DNA of 64,000 nucleotides from Gonatopus flavifemur (GCA_018340375.1 JAFFJZ010000077.1:1-64000), one strand, 5' to 3'. Shown: positions 47,502-59,287, counted from the stretch's first letter. Program-made: numbers and translations. The notes: generated from the sequence alone by a model not told the origin.

Positions 47502-50019
47502 TAGGGGTGTGCAAACCGTTCGAATCTCGAACCGAACCGAACTCCTACCGATCAAGAAAAAAAGTTCGGTTCGGTTCGAGTTTCGAACTCAGATAGCAGA
47601 AGAAGTTCGGTTCGGTTCGAATTACGAACTCAATCAGTAAAAAAAGTTCGGTTCGGTTCGAGTTTCGAACTCAAATAGCGGAAAAAGTTCGGTTCGGTTC
47701 GAATTTCGAACTGCATTCATTAAAAAAATTTGGGTCGAGTTGTTCATTTGTCAGTTTGAATTGGAATCCATCTTCATCTTCGTTCATCTCCCGTGTTTTC
47801 AACTAGCGCCTCTATGAAAGTTACATAGGTACTATCCCAAAACAGTATGTATATATATTGTTTTCTATGTAATATAGTACACGGTACCTACCAGAGATAG
47901 TGCTAGTGTAGCTCTCAAGTCTTTCCGCTTTCTAGAGACCAATATCCCAGACAGCACCGTAAGCTCTCGAAATATTTGAAAAACGTTTCTTCTGTTTCGC
48001 GACCTTTCATTGCAACAACTACGTTTTCGAAACATTTCTAAAACGTACATTGCCAAAACATACATATGATTCATGAAGACTCGTCATTTCGTAACTAACC
48101 TACGCTAGCCTACAAATCATTGCTTTTCAAAGTTTGATACATGATTAATTATCCACACAATAGTAAAACCACATTGTTTTGTAAACAGTTAAATAATTCT
48201 CTTTGGGAAACATGAAAAACAATGAGAATACATGTATTGAGAAGAGTAAAGCGACGATATTAGAATGTACTTTAGAGTCGAACTATTTTCCACTGAATCT
48301 AGCACTTCATAAGCTTATACATGTCATTTGTTGCACACAATATTATTTTACTTCAATATAATTGATTTATTATATATTTCAAATGGAGATATTTACAGAA
48401 ATATAACAATTCGATGATTTAGGAAAACTAATTGAACATGTATCAATAACGTTTCGTGAAAACGTTAATAGAACAAACTTGGACTTTTTCATGTTTTAAA
48501 AACATACATGCGACGTTTAAAAAACCTCACAAAACGTTTCTGAAAGATTTCGTATTTCATGAAGTACATTCATTGCTATATTTTTTTTGTTCGATTCTTT
48601 TTTTGCTCTGGTTTTATAATTTAAATATAAGATTGGAAAGTTTTTCATTAAACCTTTTCTGATATGGATTCCTAATCGAGGTTTTATGTGAATCAGATAA
48701 TTCATTTCATCTAACATGAATTCATGAACTCTTATGAGACTACATTTGAAAATTCCCCTGCAGAAAGCTGTCGTGAACATCTTCTCAATATTCGTGTAGA
48801 ATCAGAACAAATTTTTCTTATGCATCACCTTGTATGCATACCTGGTTCTTTGCTGATTGTGTTATAAAATGTTTCTTCTTTCACTAACACTCATCGTTAT
48901 TATTTTTTAGCTCGGATACTATTTAAAGGAGAATAGAGAAGACAGACACGTTAACATTTACAAATGGTGGGCTGATCACAGGAACGTATTCAAAAAACTG
49001 TCTCCAATTGCTCAGAAATATCTCGCAATTCCTGCAACAGAAGTTGCCAGTGAACGATTATTCTCTGGAGCAGGAAACGTTGTTAGTATAAGGAGAGAAA
49101 CCTTATCAAAAGAACATGTTCAAGAGCTGACATTTTTACATGACAATTTATGAACCTTGCATCTTTTGTAACATTTAAAATTCTTTGATTATTATTCTCT
49201 CATTTGAATATTTCATTGTGATAAATAATCAATCTCATAAGTACCAGTATTTTGATGAATAATATATTCCTTTAGTATATAGTATTTTTGTCTGAATAAA
49301 TTTTTCTCATCTGCTAAAGAGTTGAACTGATGTATCAGAAATAGAAATGCAAGAACGCTGTGCAATTTGAAAAAATTCTAATCAATGACAAATAATAATT
49401 GAGGTTTCTATTATTACCTAAATAACTCCAATGTGCGTAGAATATTCTCTCAAGGTTTCTAAAATATTCAAACGTTTTATAAACATTCTTAGAATTCTTC
49501 ACATACTTTTTGTATCATCATTAGGGTAGGCTGCTTTGATACTGGCTGGAACAGGCTGCATATGAAAAGTCATTTTGGAAAATTGATGATGGATTCTACT
49601 TTCATAAATGTATACAATTGAGTTTTCATTCATATTCATATTCATTTGTATTTTTTCAGTTTTGATTTTTTCATGAGATGTTTTAGAATTGGAAGTAAGT
49701 TCAAAATTTCCAAGTTTCTTTCGGCTTTTGAAATTTCGGTTTGACTTGAGGAATATATTTGAAGTTCGGTTCGACTTTTCAAAGTTCAGTTCGAGTTCGG
49801 TTCGACTTCGAACATATATTTGAAGTTCGGTTCGAGTTCGGTTCGACTTTTCAAAGTTTGGTTCGGGTTCGGTTCGATTTCGAACATATATTTAAAGTTC
49901 GGTTCGAGTTCGGTTCGACTCTTTAAAGTTTGGTTCGGGTTCGGTTCGATTTCGAACATATATTTGAAGTTCGGTTCGAGTTCGGTTCGACTGAAAAATT
50001 TAAGGTTCGCACACCCCTA
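47502..50019 (+). mobile_element. hAT element, 2.5 kb, duplication ATTATAAT
   Basis: The ends TAGGGGTGTGC and GCACACCCCTA are inverted. The 8-bp flanks (47494-47501 and 50020-50027) are both ATTATAAT. Subterminal arrays of AAGTTCGGTTCGGTTCGA (left, four copies at about 47570-47710) and of TTCGGTTCGAGTTCGGTTCG (right, about 49760-49990) mirror each other. The interior keeps only the last transposase exon (48911-49153), so this looks like an internally deleted, non-autonomous copy. It sits inside the larger hAT-type element. Confidence 0.92.
48911..49153 (+). pseudogene. hAT transposase C-terminal exon (dimerisation domain remnant)
   Basis: After a TATTTTTTTAG acceptor-like site, 80 open codons end in TGA 49151-49153. 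The peptide includes NIYKWWADHRNVFKKLSPIA, then YLAIPATEVASERLFSGAGN and a VSIRRETLSKEHVQELTFLH stretch. This is the classic hAT C-terminal dimerisation motif (P-A-T/S-x-x-x-SER-x-FS). There is no ATG and the upstream catalytic exons are absent. Alone it would have no transposase activity. Confidence 0.9.
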
Positions 50020-50342
50020 ATTATAATGCATAATTTTCATACCACGTTTTGTTTGAAACATTGGAACTTTAATCATTGATGTTTTTCATTTCGTAAGAAT
50101 GGTTAATTATTGAATATTGTTGAATATTACGCGATTAGGCATTTTAATTTTCCAAATTACCCGCGGATTTAGTTGATGGGGTGGAGCAAAAATATCAAAG
50201 ATCTCGAATATGTTGGCGACAAACCTTTTACATTGCTTAGATAGGAAAAGTGGGGGTGAACTGGCAGTCGATGATTATATAGTCAAAGTTTTGTCTACAG
50301 AAGTTTCATAAACATGAACGTAGTAACGGAACATTACGTACT

Positions 50343-50476
50343 AAAGGTCTAGCTACACAAATTTCGTAAAGACGAACGTAAAGGTAAATACCTGCGCACG
50401 GCGCCAAATTTCCGTAGTGCTCATCCTTCTGTTCTTCACGTTCACATTCACGTGAACTTGTGTAGCTAGAGTTTAA
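50343..50476. mobile_element. Palindromic MITE, ACGTAAACGTGAACGTAA family, copy 2
   Basis: TCTAGCTACACAA at the left pairs with TTGTGTAGCTAGA at the right. Inner arms CGTAAAGACGAACGTAAAGG and TTCTTCACGTTCAC resemble the copy at 12226-12355. Confidence 0.75.
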
Positions 50477-50974
50477 GTGAGAAAAACGTAAGGCACAGCC
50501 TCACGGTCTCAAGTTCACGTTCAAGTAAACCGTGATTATTCCGAAAGAGTGTCAGCCCGACGCTCAATTGGCTTGAAATTTGATATCCCGAATGAGAATA
50601 ATCCCGAAATATAACTATACTTCATTATTCGTGCGCTAATGAGATAAAAGGTCACCTTAAGAAGATGCTAGCATCTATATAAAACCTCTCTTTCTATCAT
50701 ATGATTGCGTCTTTTTCTAACAAATGATGCGATTGACCGACGCTAGTACACGGAGAAAAGAGATCTTCAAAAAATAGTAAAGTTCACTGACATACGTAGC
50801 ACAGCCCCCCCGATATGTGGCATAGTAAATTATATCACGTCGCATTTTGATTTGTAGGCACATAAAATTCAAATTCAGTAATGGAAATCACAGAAATTCC
50901 CAACTTTCATAGTGATTCACAAAGATACTACATGGCATTACACTTTGTAATAGTTCACATCACATAATTAGTAG

Positions 50975-51337
50975 GGTAAGAGACCCGATAGCCGATCAGT
51001 GAACGTATACCCGATCAGTCCTTATATTGTAGGTTTTTGTGGTTTAGTTGTGCAAAAAGTCTCCCACAGAAATATTTGGATGGGGGTCAAATCAACGAAA
51101 AGACAAATCAACGAAATCAGTGTTTGAAAAGAGAGAGTGTGACGTATCTCTCTTTTCAACCAACTTTTCGTTGATTTGGTTTTTCGTTAATTTGGCCCCC
51201 ATCCAAATATTTTTTGTGAATCATGGATCGAAAATCAACTTTTTTATTTGAAACTCACAGCTAAATTACTTCGTAAATTCATGTAATGATGAAAATGATC
51301 GAGTTCTAGTCCCTGATCGGGTATAGGGTCTCTTACC
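50975..51337. mobile_element. MITE with GGTAAGAGACCC ends holding an inner palindrome
   Basis: The outer ends GGTAAGAGACCCGATAGCC and its near mirror (to 51337) bound a second inverted repeat. That one has AAATATTTGGATGGGGGTCA at about 51069 and GGCCCCCATCCAAATATTTT at about 51195. Around the inner centre, AATCAACGAAAAG and CTTTTCGTTGATT also pair. It lies within the large hAT-type element. Confidence 0.75.
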
Positions 51338-51886
51338 TTGAATTACAAAGCTCATTCTACTGGAAATATATTGAAAACATTTATTGCTATGTTAAATAGT
51401 GAACTCTGCTATCTTCCAAAGAGGCACTTTTCTGCGTGTATCACCTTAAGACGTGTTGATACTTCTTTGAATTACGCTCCCAGCTCGTCTCGCCTTGAGC
51501 TAGCTCGCAGCGAGCCGAGCTTTGAATTCATCGAGCCGAGCCGTGATTTCAAAATTGCGAGCCGAGCCGAGCCAATTTTCAGAATTCGACTCGGCTCGGC
51601 TCGCGGCAACACTATCGTCAAGTGTCATCCTCCATGTGTTGGAGACACCAGCGAAACCAGCAAAACGGAATGCAGTTCGAAAAATCAGCTGGAAATGAAA
51701 ATTCATACAACACATGCTCCAACCTCGCCGAAGTATCGCGAACGAGAGTTTCTGTGGGTGTGGCTCCTTCTCCCTCCATTCTCTTTCCATTCTGCGCTCG
51801 AGCTCCGCCTCCTGTGTTCCACGTTCAGCGTACGATCGCACCGAGTTTTTTGAAAAAAATCATTCATTTTCAATCGATCCAGTTAC

Positions 51887-52159
51887 TACATGGAGAAAAT
51901 CCTACACTAGTGATTACTATAGTCCACACGACTGGCTCGTGTCATGCGAAAAAATCATTCCAACAGTACTGGTTACTGTGGTAAAACGAATCAGTCGTGT
52001 CTCCACAGTTGAGAATAGTGTAGAAAAACACCTCTTTACTGCGGAGACGCGACTGATTCGTGTTACCACAGTAAGCAGTGGTGTTAAAATGATTTCTTGC
52101 ATAACACCAGCCAGTCGTGCAAGCTACAATAACCACTAGTGTAGGATTTCCTCCGTGTA
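51887..52159. mobile_element. Palindromic MITE, GGAAATCCTACACTAGTG ends, TA-flanked
   Basis: TACATGGAGAAAATCC at the left and GGATTTCCTCCGTGTA at the right are near-mirror ends bounded by TA. The arms pair for about 130 bp, including CACGACTGGCT and CGAATCAGTCG stretches. Almost the entire element is one hairpin. Confidence 0.8.
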
Positions 52160-52788
52160 CTTCATTCAACAAATTCCTCCTTGATATACAGGGTGTCCCG
52201 TTATAATCTTTGAATGCAAATATCTCGAAAACATGCATCTTAAACCAAAAGTACTTCATACCAAAGTTGTTATACAAAGAGGGAGCTACAAAACTACGAT
52301 ATCAGTTTCATCATAGATGGCGTTATGATCGATTAAAATGGGGTCAACATCATTTTTTTAAACGGGAACCCCCACTTTTTATTGCATATCTTGATTCTAC
52401 GCAAAAAACTGAGGAACTTTTGCTTGAAACGTTTTTCTAAATTTTTGAAGATGGCGCCACATTTGATGAAAAATAAAGTCTATGAAACAATATGCGGATA
52501 TCTTGAGGAATGCATTCAAGAGCCGAAATATCTCATTCGAATGTTGTTGTTAAGGGAGGGGACGACACAATGGCGATATCAATTCCATAGTAGATGGCGC
52601 TGTGGTCGGTAAAACTGAGGTCAACTTCAATTTTTCAAATGGAAACTCCTACTTTTTATCGCATATCATGATTCTACGCGAAAAAATGAGGAATTTTTGT
52701 TTGAAACATTTTTCCTAAATTCTTGAAGATGGAAACGGTGGAAAATGAGGTTGATGAAAGAGTTCTACTGCATTATGTGTGAAGCAAC

Positions 52789-52923
52789 CAGTGGCGGGGT
52801 GAGAGCTTGTCTGTCTTTCTTCAACTGACACGAAACAAAGGATAAGAGGCGGGAAAATCTCGCCTCTTATCCTTGTTTTCACGCGAATCAAAAGAGGATA
52901 GAAATGTTCTCACCACGCTACTG
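52789..52923. mobile_element. hAT-type MITE, duplication GAAGCAAC
   Basis: CAGTGGCGGGGTGAGA at the left and TCTCACCACGCTACTG at the right are imperfect inverted ends. The inner arms GATAAGAGGCGGGAAAATC and CGCCTCTTATCC form a hairpin. Both flanks are GAAGCAAC (52781-52788 and 52924-52931). Confidence 0.9.
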
Positions 52924-52983
52924 GAAGCAACGCTCAACAAACAAATCAAAACAATAATAATTTCATAGAAGAAATCGAACACA

Positions 52984-53281
52984 ACCCTGATGAAAGGGAA
53001 GCGTGCCATGAAGAGTAACGGAAGCGTAAGCATGTTTCAGATTACTTTCCTAATACTTCTCATATGCTTCCTATCCACTCTTGGATTACGCTTCCGTGCG
53101 TAAAGCCCGGTTTCTATGAACTTGGGGTTTCTTCCCATACGCTTCGCACTCTTCAAATATACATTCGAACCACTCTTAATGTTCCACTTGACGCTCGGTA
53201 TACGCTTAAATCCACGTTCCAAATACTTTCCAACTACGTTCCTGACACTTTTAATTACACGCTTCCCTTTCACCAGGGAAA
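52984..53281. mobile_element. MITE with CCTGATGAAAGGGAAGCGTG ends
   Basis: CTGATGAAAGGGAAGCGTG at the left pairs with CACGCTTCCCTTTCACCAG at the right. The interior repeats GGAAGCGTA and its complement. The target duplication is uncertain. Confidence 0.7.
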
Positions 53282-53939
53282 ACACAACAAATGTCATGTC
53301 CAAAACATTGTAAATGATTTCAATTCAATGTAACTCTTCTAATGCAGTAGAACTATTTCATCAACCTCATTTCCCACCGTTTCCATCTTCAAGGATTTAG
53401 GAAAAATGTTTCAAACAAAACTTCCTAATTTTTTCGCGTAGAATCATGATATGCGATAAGAAGTAGGAGTTCCCATTTAAAAAATTGAAGTTCACCTCAG
53501 TTTTTCTGACCACAGCGCCATCTACTATGGAACTGATATCGCCATTGTGTCGTCCCCTCTCTTAACAACAACATTCGAATGAGATATTTCGGCTCTTGGA
53601 TGCATTCCACAAGATATCCGCATATTGTTTCATAGACTTCATTTTTCATCGAATGTGGCGCCATCTTCAAAAATTTAGAAAAACGTTTCAAGCAAAAGTT
53701 ACTCAATTTTTTGCGTAGAATCGAGATATGCAATAAAAAGTGGGGGTTCCCGTTCAAAAAAATGATGTTGACCCCATTTTAATCGATCATAACGCCATCT
53801 ATGATGAAACTGATATCGTAGTTTTGTGGCCCCCTCTTCGTATAACAACTTCGGTATGAAGTACTTTTGGTTTAAGATGCATGTTTTTGAGATATTTGCA
53901 TTTAAAAATTATAATGGGACACCCTGTATATCTCAATCG

Positions 53940-54640
53940 ATAGATGAAAGTCTCTAGTTTCCGAATCTTTTTCCAATCCTACGTCAACTCAACGCGTAGA
54001 AATCCTCATTTTCCTATCCTCACTTCATCATCGACTCAACCTCGTCAAAACGCACAAAGCGATCATCACTTCTGCCGCGCTTTACCCTCGCTCAGGTCCA
54101 CCAGGGTCGAATGTAGTACTTTTGGAAGTCATTGAAGAATTCTTGAAGAGTTCTCTAATACTATAAACAGAGCTTCAAGAATACGATCGGAATTCTTATC
54201 CTAAGCAGCCGAAAAGTTCAAAAAGAGTTCAAAAAATAACTCATAATGAGTTTTGAAAACTTGATGAAATGAAATAGAATTTAAGTTATATTCAAATTAT
54301 GAAGAAAAAACTGCATTAAAACTGAGACTGTGTTATGTAGAAATAATTTAATAGCTCACATGAAAAAGACCCTATAGTACATTTTTCCATTTCGTCACAA
54401 AACAGCTACACCTTGGGAATATTTCAAACTTTGCATTTGACTTCCCACATTCAATCTTACTCAATGAGATAATGGTGCACAAAAATCTTCAGAGGTGTTA
54501 AGTGATGGTATTAAGGGTATTCAAACATCAGAAGAAACAATCCAAACGTTGCTTCCTTCATAAATTATGCGTTCAGCGGGAATTTTGAATGCATAATAAT
54601 GAAATCCCTGATGAGAATTGCACTCTCAATGTAAGCTACA
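53940..54640. other. Unassigned stretch
   Basis: AT-rich, with TTCAAGAATTCTT-type motifs at 54125-54250 that also appear near 55235-55380, suggesting a diverged repeat. No gene recognised. Confidence 0.4.
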
Positions 54641-54646
54641 GTCTTT

Positions 54647-54822
54647 CAGTGTCGAACTGGCTTGTATTAAGCCCCCCGGCTGGGAATCGTTTCGGGCTCC
54701 CTAGACGGAGCATACTCTTGGAAAAATCAAGATTTCATCCTAATTCCTACAAAAAACGAAAACTGAAAACTGAATGGGCCCCCGGCGATCGCCGGAGAGC
54801 CGGGCAGGCCAGTCCGACACTG
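54647..54822. mobile_element. hAT-type MITE, GC-rich, duplication CAGTCTTT
   Basis: CAGTGTCGAACTGGC at the left and GCCAGTCCGACACTG at the right are inverted ends. Inner arms include CCCCCGGCTGGG and CCGGGCAGGCC. Both flanks are CAGTCTTT (54639-54646 and 54823-54830). It is unusually GC-rich for this window. Confidence 0.9.
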
Positions 54823-54839
54823 CAGTCTTTCATTAATTC

Positions 54840-55587
54840 CTGGTAAGGACAAAAGGATTTCAAAAAAGCATAGCATAACCCCGAATGTCAAAAATTCTTC
54901 ATCGATTGTTTTCTAATAATTACAAACTATAAGGGAACCGAATATTATATTTAGTCTAATCTCAAGTGTACACTGAATTATTATCTATTTTAAATTTGAA
55001 TTTATCCAGTAATCTACCAAAAAAGTCGGTGCAAAATTCTACCTGCTTCTCCTGATGCTTGAGTATTCCATCGATATTCTGTTGTGCAATGAATAAACAA
55101 GATAGACTGTATTCGCAATCCATTTCTACATGAGTTCATAAAAAACTCGAGATAATGCAAAAACGAATACTGCAAGAATTGAAAATGTCAAACATTAATA
55201 CGTTCATGATATTCATTCGTATTCCTTTCTGAACATTTTATGAATTCTGTGCAGAACTTTTTAATAATTCTTTACGCATTCTATGTGTTCATGAAGAAGT
55301 TGAAAAGAATTCGACACAATAGTTCATTCAGAATACTTTTTAAAAACTCTTTTTGACCTGTTTACGAACATACATATGTGCTGTGCGGGATGTGTTGATA
55401 TATAATTTTAATGATGAAAGTGGGCAATTATTCAATTTATATTAAAATTTTCATTTTTCATCTCAGATTACGCACATTTGGGATTTTGAACATTTCGGTT
55501 ATGGCCATGCGGTATTTTGCTCATTTTGTATCATGATACTCTACCGAATATCTATTTACTTCTACAACTGGTTAACCTGTTTTATGG
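54840..55587. other. AT-rich spacer
   Basis: No feature supported. A CAGCACA-type MITE end may lie at about 55378-55390 (GTGCTGTGCGGG). Confidence 0.4.
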
Positions 55588-55700
55588 TATCCCCCCAATA
55601 CACCGAACGTTGATTGTACCGAATTCTCATTATACCGGAAATTTTTCGACCGAACATCCATAAGCCGAATGCCCATTGTGCCGAAAACTTCTGACGGCTT
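55588..55700. repeat. Dispersed repeat, partner of 13320-13615
   Basis: CCCCCCAATACACCGAACGT and the following TTGTACCGAATTCTCATTAT stretch match the element at 13508-13552. Confidence 0.5.
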
Positions 55701-55874
55701 CATTTTTAGGCACTCATCGGTATACGTAGTATACCAGCACGGAGTGCCTATTGCACCTGCTATCGTACGCTCTGACCGTATCTTTTAAAATATTTGAGTA
55801 ATCCAATTGGAAATTGGATAGTCTTCCATTTCATGCAATACTGATTGATAATCCGTGGGGTTTTCTGTATATTT

Positions 55875-55892
55875 GTCTGTCTGTCTGTCTGT
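55875..55892. repeat. (TCTG)n microsatellite
   Basis: Four to five TCTG repeats within a non-coding, moderately complex segment. Confidence 0.85.
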
Positions 55893-56463
55893 ACCAGGGA
55901 TAACTCTGGACCGAGTGGACCAAATTGGATGAAATTTATAGAGGACCTTCTTCGAACCCATCCCCCGAAACCATTTTTTTTATTGCAATCGGACAAGTCC
56001 TATTTTTTAAAAATTTTCTTTTGAAAAATAGGTGATCTCGGAGAAAATTTTCTTCGCTGTATACATATATGGGCATTTCCACGGAAAGCGTCATTTTTCT
56101 GTCCCTCTCCATTCATAACCAATTCTGTGGATGAAATCCAATTTTGTGTGCGTGAAAATATCAATTCAGACTTCCTAATGCAGGAAAAATGACTCAAGAT
56201 GATTGCAGAAATTCTTGAGAACGGATATAACTTATATAGTGATTGAACAAAGTACGAAAAACATGAGTTTTGATTTGTTCCTGGGTACAAATTGACTACT
56301 TCGCTTGCTCACAACATTTCTGCGCGTTACTGAAACGTTTCAACAAAAATCAACCGAACACTTTACACTTCAAGCTACTCAAATGACATGAGTATGACAC
56401 TGTGCTATTAATCCAATATCTGTAAAAAAAACCGCGGATTTGTGTCCCGATTTTGAAATTACA

Positions 56464-57003
56464 AATGTCCCCTCCAACACTTTTAGAAGTAAGAATCGCG
56501 TGCATCTACTTTGGATCAATTTCCTTGGATTTTCTATTAGTTTCAGGTTATGGAAAGACGGTCCGTGAAGCACAACGATGTGCTTCAAAAATTGTTGGAG
56601 TATTCAACTTCGAAAAATCGAAAACCATAATTTCGTGAAAGAAATGTCCCCTCCATTATATCACTTCATTGCAAGAGTTTTCAAAGCACATCTTTCTATG
56701 TTTGATCAAATTGAATAGTACGTTGGGGCAAAGCAGTACACCAAAATTTGTTTCAATATTGCGTTGCGCGCAGGAATTATTTAAGATTTAGAACCAAAAT
56801 GTCCCCTCCGACCTTTCAGTAAAAATGTCCCCTCCAACACTCAGAGAGGTAGAAATTGCGCGCATCAACTTGGGATCGATTTCCTTACATTTTCGATTAG
56901 TTTTAGGCTTCGGACAAATTCTCTATGAAGGACAATGATGTGTTTCAAAAATTATTGAAGTATTCGACTTCCAAACATCGACAGTTATGCTTTCACAAAT
57001 AAC
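56464..57003. repeat. Two direct repeats about 359 bp apart, ATGTCCCCTCC-marked
   Basis: AATGTCCCCTCCAACAC begins units at 56464 and 56823. Each continues with GATC-ATTTCCTT, TTAGTTT-AGG and TGTGTTTCAAAAATT-TTG stretches. ATGTCCCCTCC also occurs near 56645 and 56800, so the ancestral unit may be about 180 bp. No coding sense. Confidence 0.75.
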
Positions 57004-57296
57004 ACCCACTTGAAGATTAAAACTTTTAGGAAAATGAGTTTTTCATCGGATCTTTGTACATGAATGACATTATGAAGAAACCGATACGTGATTCCATCAG
57101 AGTAAACTCCTACGAAACCACCATAGAAATTTTGCGCTGATTGTTTATATCGAAATTTTCAACCGAAAAAGATATTTTTCTGAAATTTTGTATATTTTAC
57201 GTCTTCTTGAGAACACAATATCAACTGTGACGAACTGCCTTTTCGTCGAACACTTCATATAGAATAAGAAAACACATATACATATAAATAATTATA

Positions 57297-58030
57297 TTAT
57301 TGGTTGGGAGCGTGCTTGGCCCAGGAATTCAATGATTCAATAGGTGAAGGTTCGATCCAATTTTAATCCAAGCAAGTTGTTGTCGAACGAATTTATTTAA
57401 CTTCCTTCGGTAAGCCGATCGACGTTTCGGATCGGTACGATCCTTTTTCAAGATACGAAGTTTCTTGATATAATCGTAGCGGAGAAAGGGAGTGGTAGTA
57501 TGAAGAATCATCCGGACCCATCGACTCGGATGTGGGTAGTTTTTATTATTGGTTGGGAGCGTGCTTGGCCCAGGAATTCAATGATTCCATAGGTGAAGGT
57601 TCGATCTAATTTTAATCCAAGCAAGTTGTTGTCGAACGAATTTATTTAACTTCCTTCGGTAAGCCGATCGACGTTTCGGATCGATACGATCCTTTTTCAA
57701 GATACGAAGTTTCTTAATATAATCGTAGCGGAGAAAGGGAGTGGTAGTATGAAGAATCATCCGGACCCATCGACTCGGATGTGGGTAGTTTTTATTATTG
57801 GTTGGGAGCGTGCTTGGCCCAGGAATTCAATGATTCAATAGGTGAAGGTTCGATCCAATTTTAATCCAAGCAAGTTGTTGTCGAACGAATTTATTTAACT
57901 TCCTTCGGTAAGCCGATCGACGTTTCGGATCGATACGATCCTTTTTCAAGATACGAAGTTTCTTAATATAATCGTAGCGGAGAAAGGGAGTGGTAGTATG
58001 AAGAATCATCCGGACCCATCGACTCGGGTG
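57297..58030. repeat. Three-copy 249-bp tandem repeat with tRNA-like head
   Basis: Near-identical units start at about 57297, 57546 and 57795; the third ends at about 58030. Each opens with GGTTGGGAGCGTGCTTGG and, about 45 bases later, AGGTGAAGGTTCGATCC. These resemble box A and box B of a polymerase III promoter, as in tRNA-derived SINEs. The minus strand of each unit has the same 60-codon frame (PKRRSAYRRKLNKFVRQQL), open in all three copies, probably by virtue of the repeat. Unit identity is high, so the amplification looks recent. Confidence 0.85.
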
Positions 58031-58359
58031 TGAGCCAAGAAGGAAATCTATGGTGAAAAGTGGGAGGCTGATTATTCTCAGCCTAATCAGCACTTCAACG
58101 TGCCACCAAGATTTCTAGGAAATCCGGTGTCGAATTTCCCTGCCGATGGGCCTTCGTACGTGGCTTATCGCTGCTGAGGCCTGCATTTTGCTGACCCCGA
58201 CAATGGAAAGCCACGGCACGTGGCTTCGCGGAGAGCAATCAACCGTGTGTCCAAAAGAAAGGAATATAAGAATTTGGAATTCTGGCGATTACGTGCATAC
58301 ACATGCATACAAATGCATATATGAATACATATATGCACCCGCATACATGTGAATAGCTA

Positions 58360-58640
58360 TTGTAGCTAGGTTCGGCGACAGCCATCGTGCAAGTCATAAG
58401 CGTAAGAGGGAAAAAAAAGGTTGAAGATGGCGTGAAGAAAGGAAAAAGAGTGACAAAGTAGAAAGAGGCACCCGTTGTGTGGTCACGCCGAGGCACACAC
58501 ACGAGGGAAAGAGAGAAAGGTTACGAGTTGCTTCGTCGCTCGTCGGTACACAATCGACGTTCGAGGAAATCTCCAAACGAAATATAATTCTGTGAAGTCG
58601 GCGAATTGTTTCGAAATGAAGTTCACGTTCACTTAAGGTG
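58360..58640 (+). promoter_or_regulatory. Possible first untranslated exon/promoter region, weak
   Basis: This segment is less AT-rich and purine-rich (AAGGAAAAAGAGTGACAAAG, CACACACACGAGGG). It includes TCGTCGGTACACAATCGACG and, at about 58637, an AAGGTGAAAT donor-like site. Such islands often mark 5' ends of insect genes. No coding exon is attached, so the call is speculative. Confidence 0.2.
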
Positions 58641-58744
58641 AAATATAATTGTATCGTAAATTATTGTATAGCATTTTGGAAAAATTTCGTGTGAAAATTT
58701 CCTCGAACGTGACACACGTTTTATGAACGGATTTTGGAAAATTC

Positions 58745-58851
58745 CGACACAGCACAACAATTCAGAAAGAATGCATAATGGATTCATTTGAACCCGTGAG
58801 AATTAAAAATGGATTTATTATGAACTCTCCCTGAACTGTTGTGCTGTGCGG
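58745..58851. mobile_element. MITE with CCCGCACAGCACAACA-like ends
   Basis: CGACACAGCACAACAATTCAG at the left pairs imperfectly with CTGAACTGTTGTGCTGTGCGG at the right; only partial strings are given. It belongs with the other CAGCACAA-ended MITEs at 39866 and near 55380. Confidence 0.7.
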
Positions 58852-59287
58852 GTTGTATTTGAGAAAATGCCTGGGTGAAGCTGCTGGAATTTCGATTAAA
58901 CACGTCTCTACTATATCTTCAGAAGTCTCCGTTATAAGCTATTGTGAAAAACTTTCATATAGACGTATAGATTGCAAATTCTTTATCAGATTTTGATGTG
59001 TTTTTGTCCACGAATTCATCAAAATTTATCAGCACTTATCCACCCATTTTACCAACAGAGGTGCCCCTAGTCATTCACGAGTTCGTTACACCTGTGCTAC
59101 CGGAAAACTATGACTAACTGGTATGGCAACTGCCTTGTAAGTACTTGGCGAATTGGCTAATTTTTCGCTAGCGCAAGCGTTACAAACTCGTGAATGCCTA
59201 GAGTATTTCTACTAGGGAAGTTAAGTCTCGAATTATAATTGTAAAATGTTTTATGTATAAATATTAATCGAGTCCTCAATATTTCAG

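Larger units (their letters stand above)
43957..51614. mobile_element. Large hAT-type element with 8-bp duplication TCGTCAAG
   Basis: The left end TAGTGTTGCCGC is mirrored by GCGGCAACACTA at the right end. Both are followed inward by GGCTCGGCTCG-rich stretches (43977-44170 and about 51480-51603). The 8 bases outside each end (43949-43956 and 51615-51622) are both TCGTCAAG. The 7658-bp interior has no hAT transposase of its own that I can find. It is mostly AT-rich and holds at least six younger or nested repeats. It is either a non-autonomous element or one whose gene has decayed. Confidence 0.85.
52187..53928. mobile_element. Long-TIR element with CAGGGTGTCCC ends, TA-flanked
   Basis: TACAGGGTGTCCCGTTATAA at the left is mirrored by TTATAATGGGACACCCTGTA at the right. 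Inverted similarity continues for roughly 600 bp on each side, including AGATGGCG, GGAACCCCCACTTTTTATTG and the AATGAGGTTGATGAAA segment near 52750. The loop region (about 52780-53340) contains two further MITEs. The long matching arms carry no intact gene. Confidence 0.85.

Noticed and set aside
51338..51853. 171-codon plus-strand frame
   Set aside because: It overlies the GGCTCG subterminal array of the hAT-type element and has no domain.
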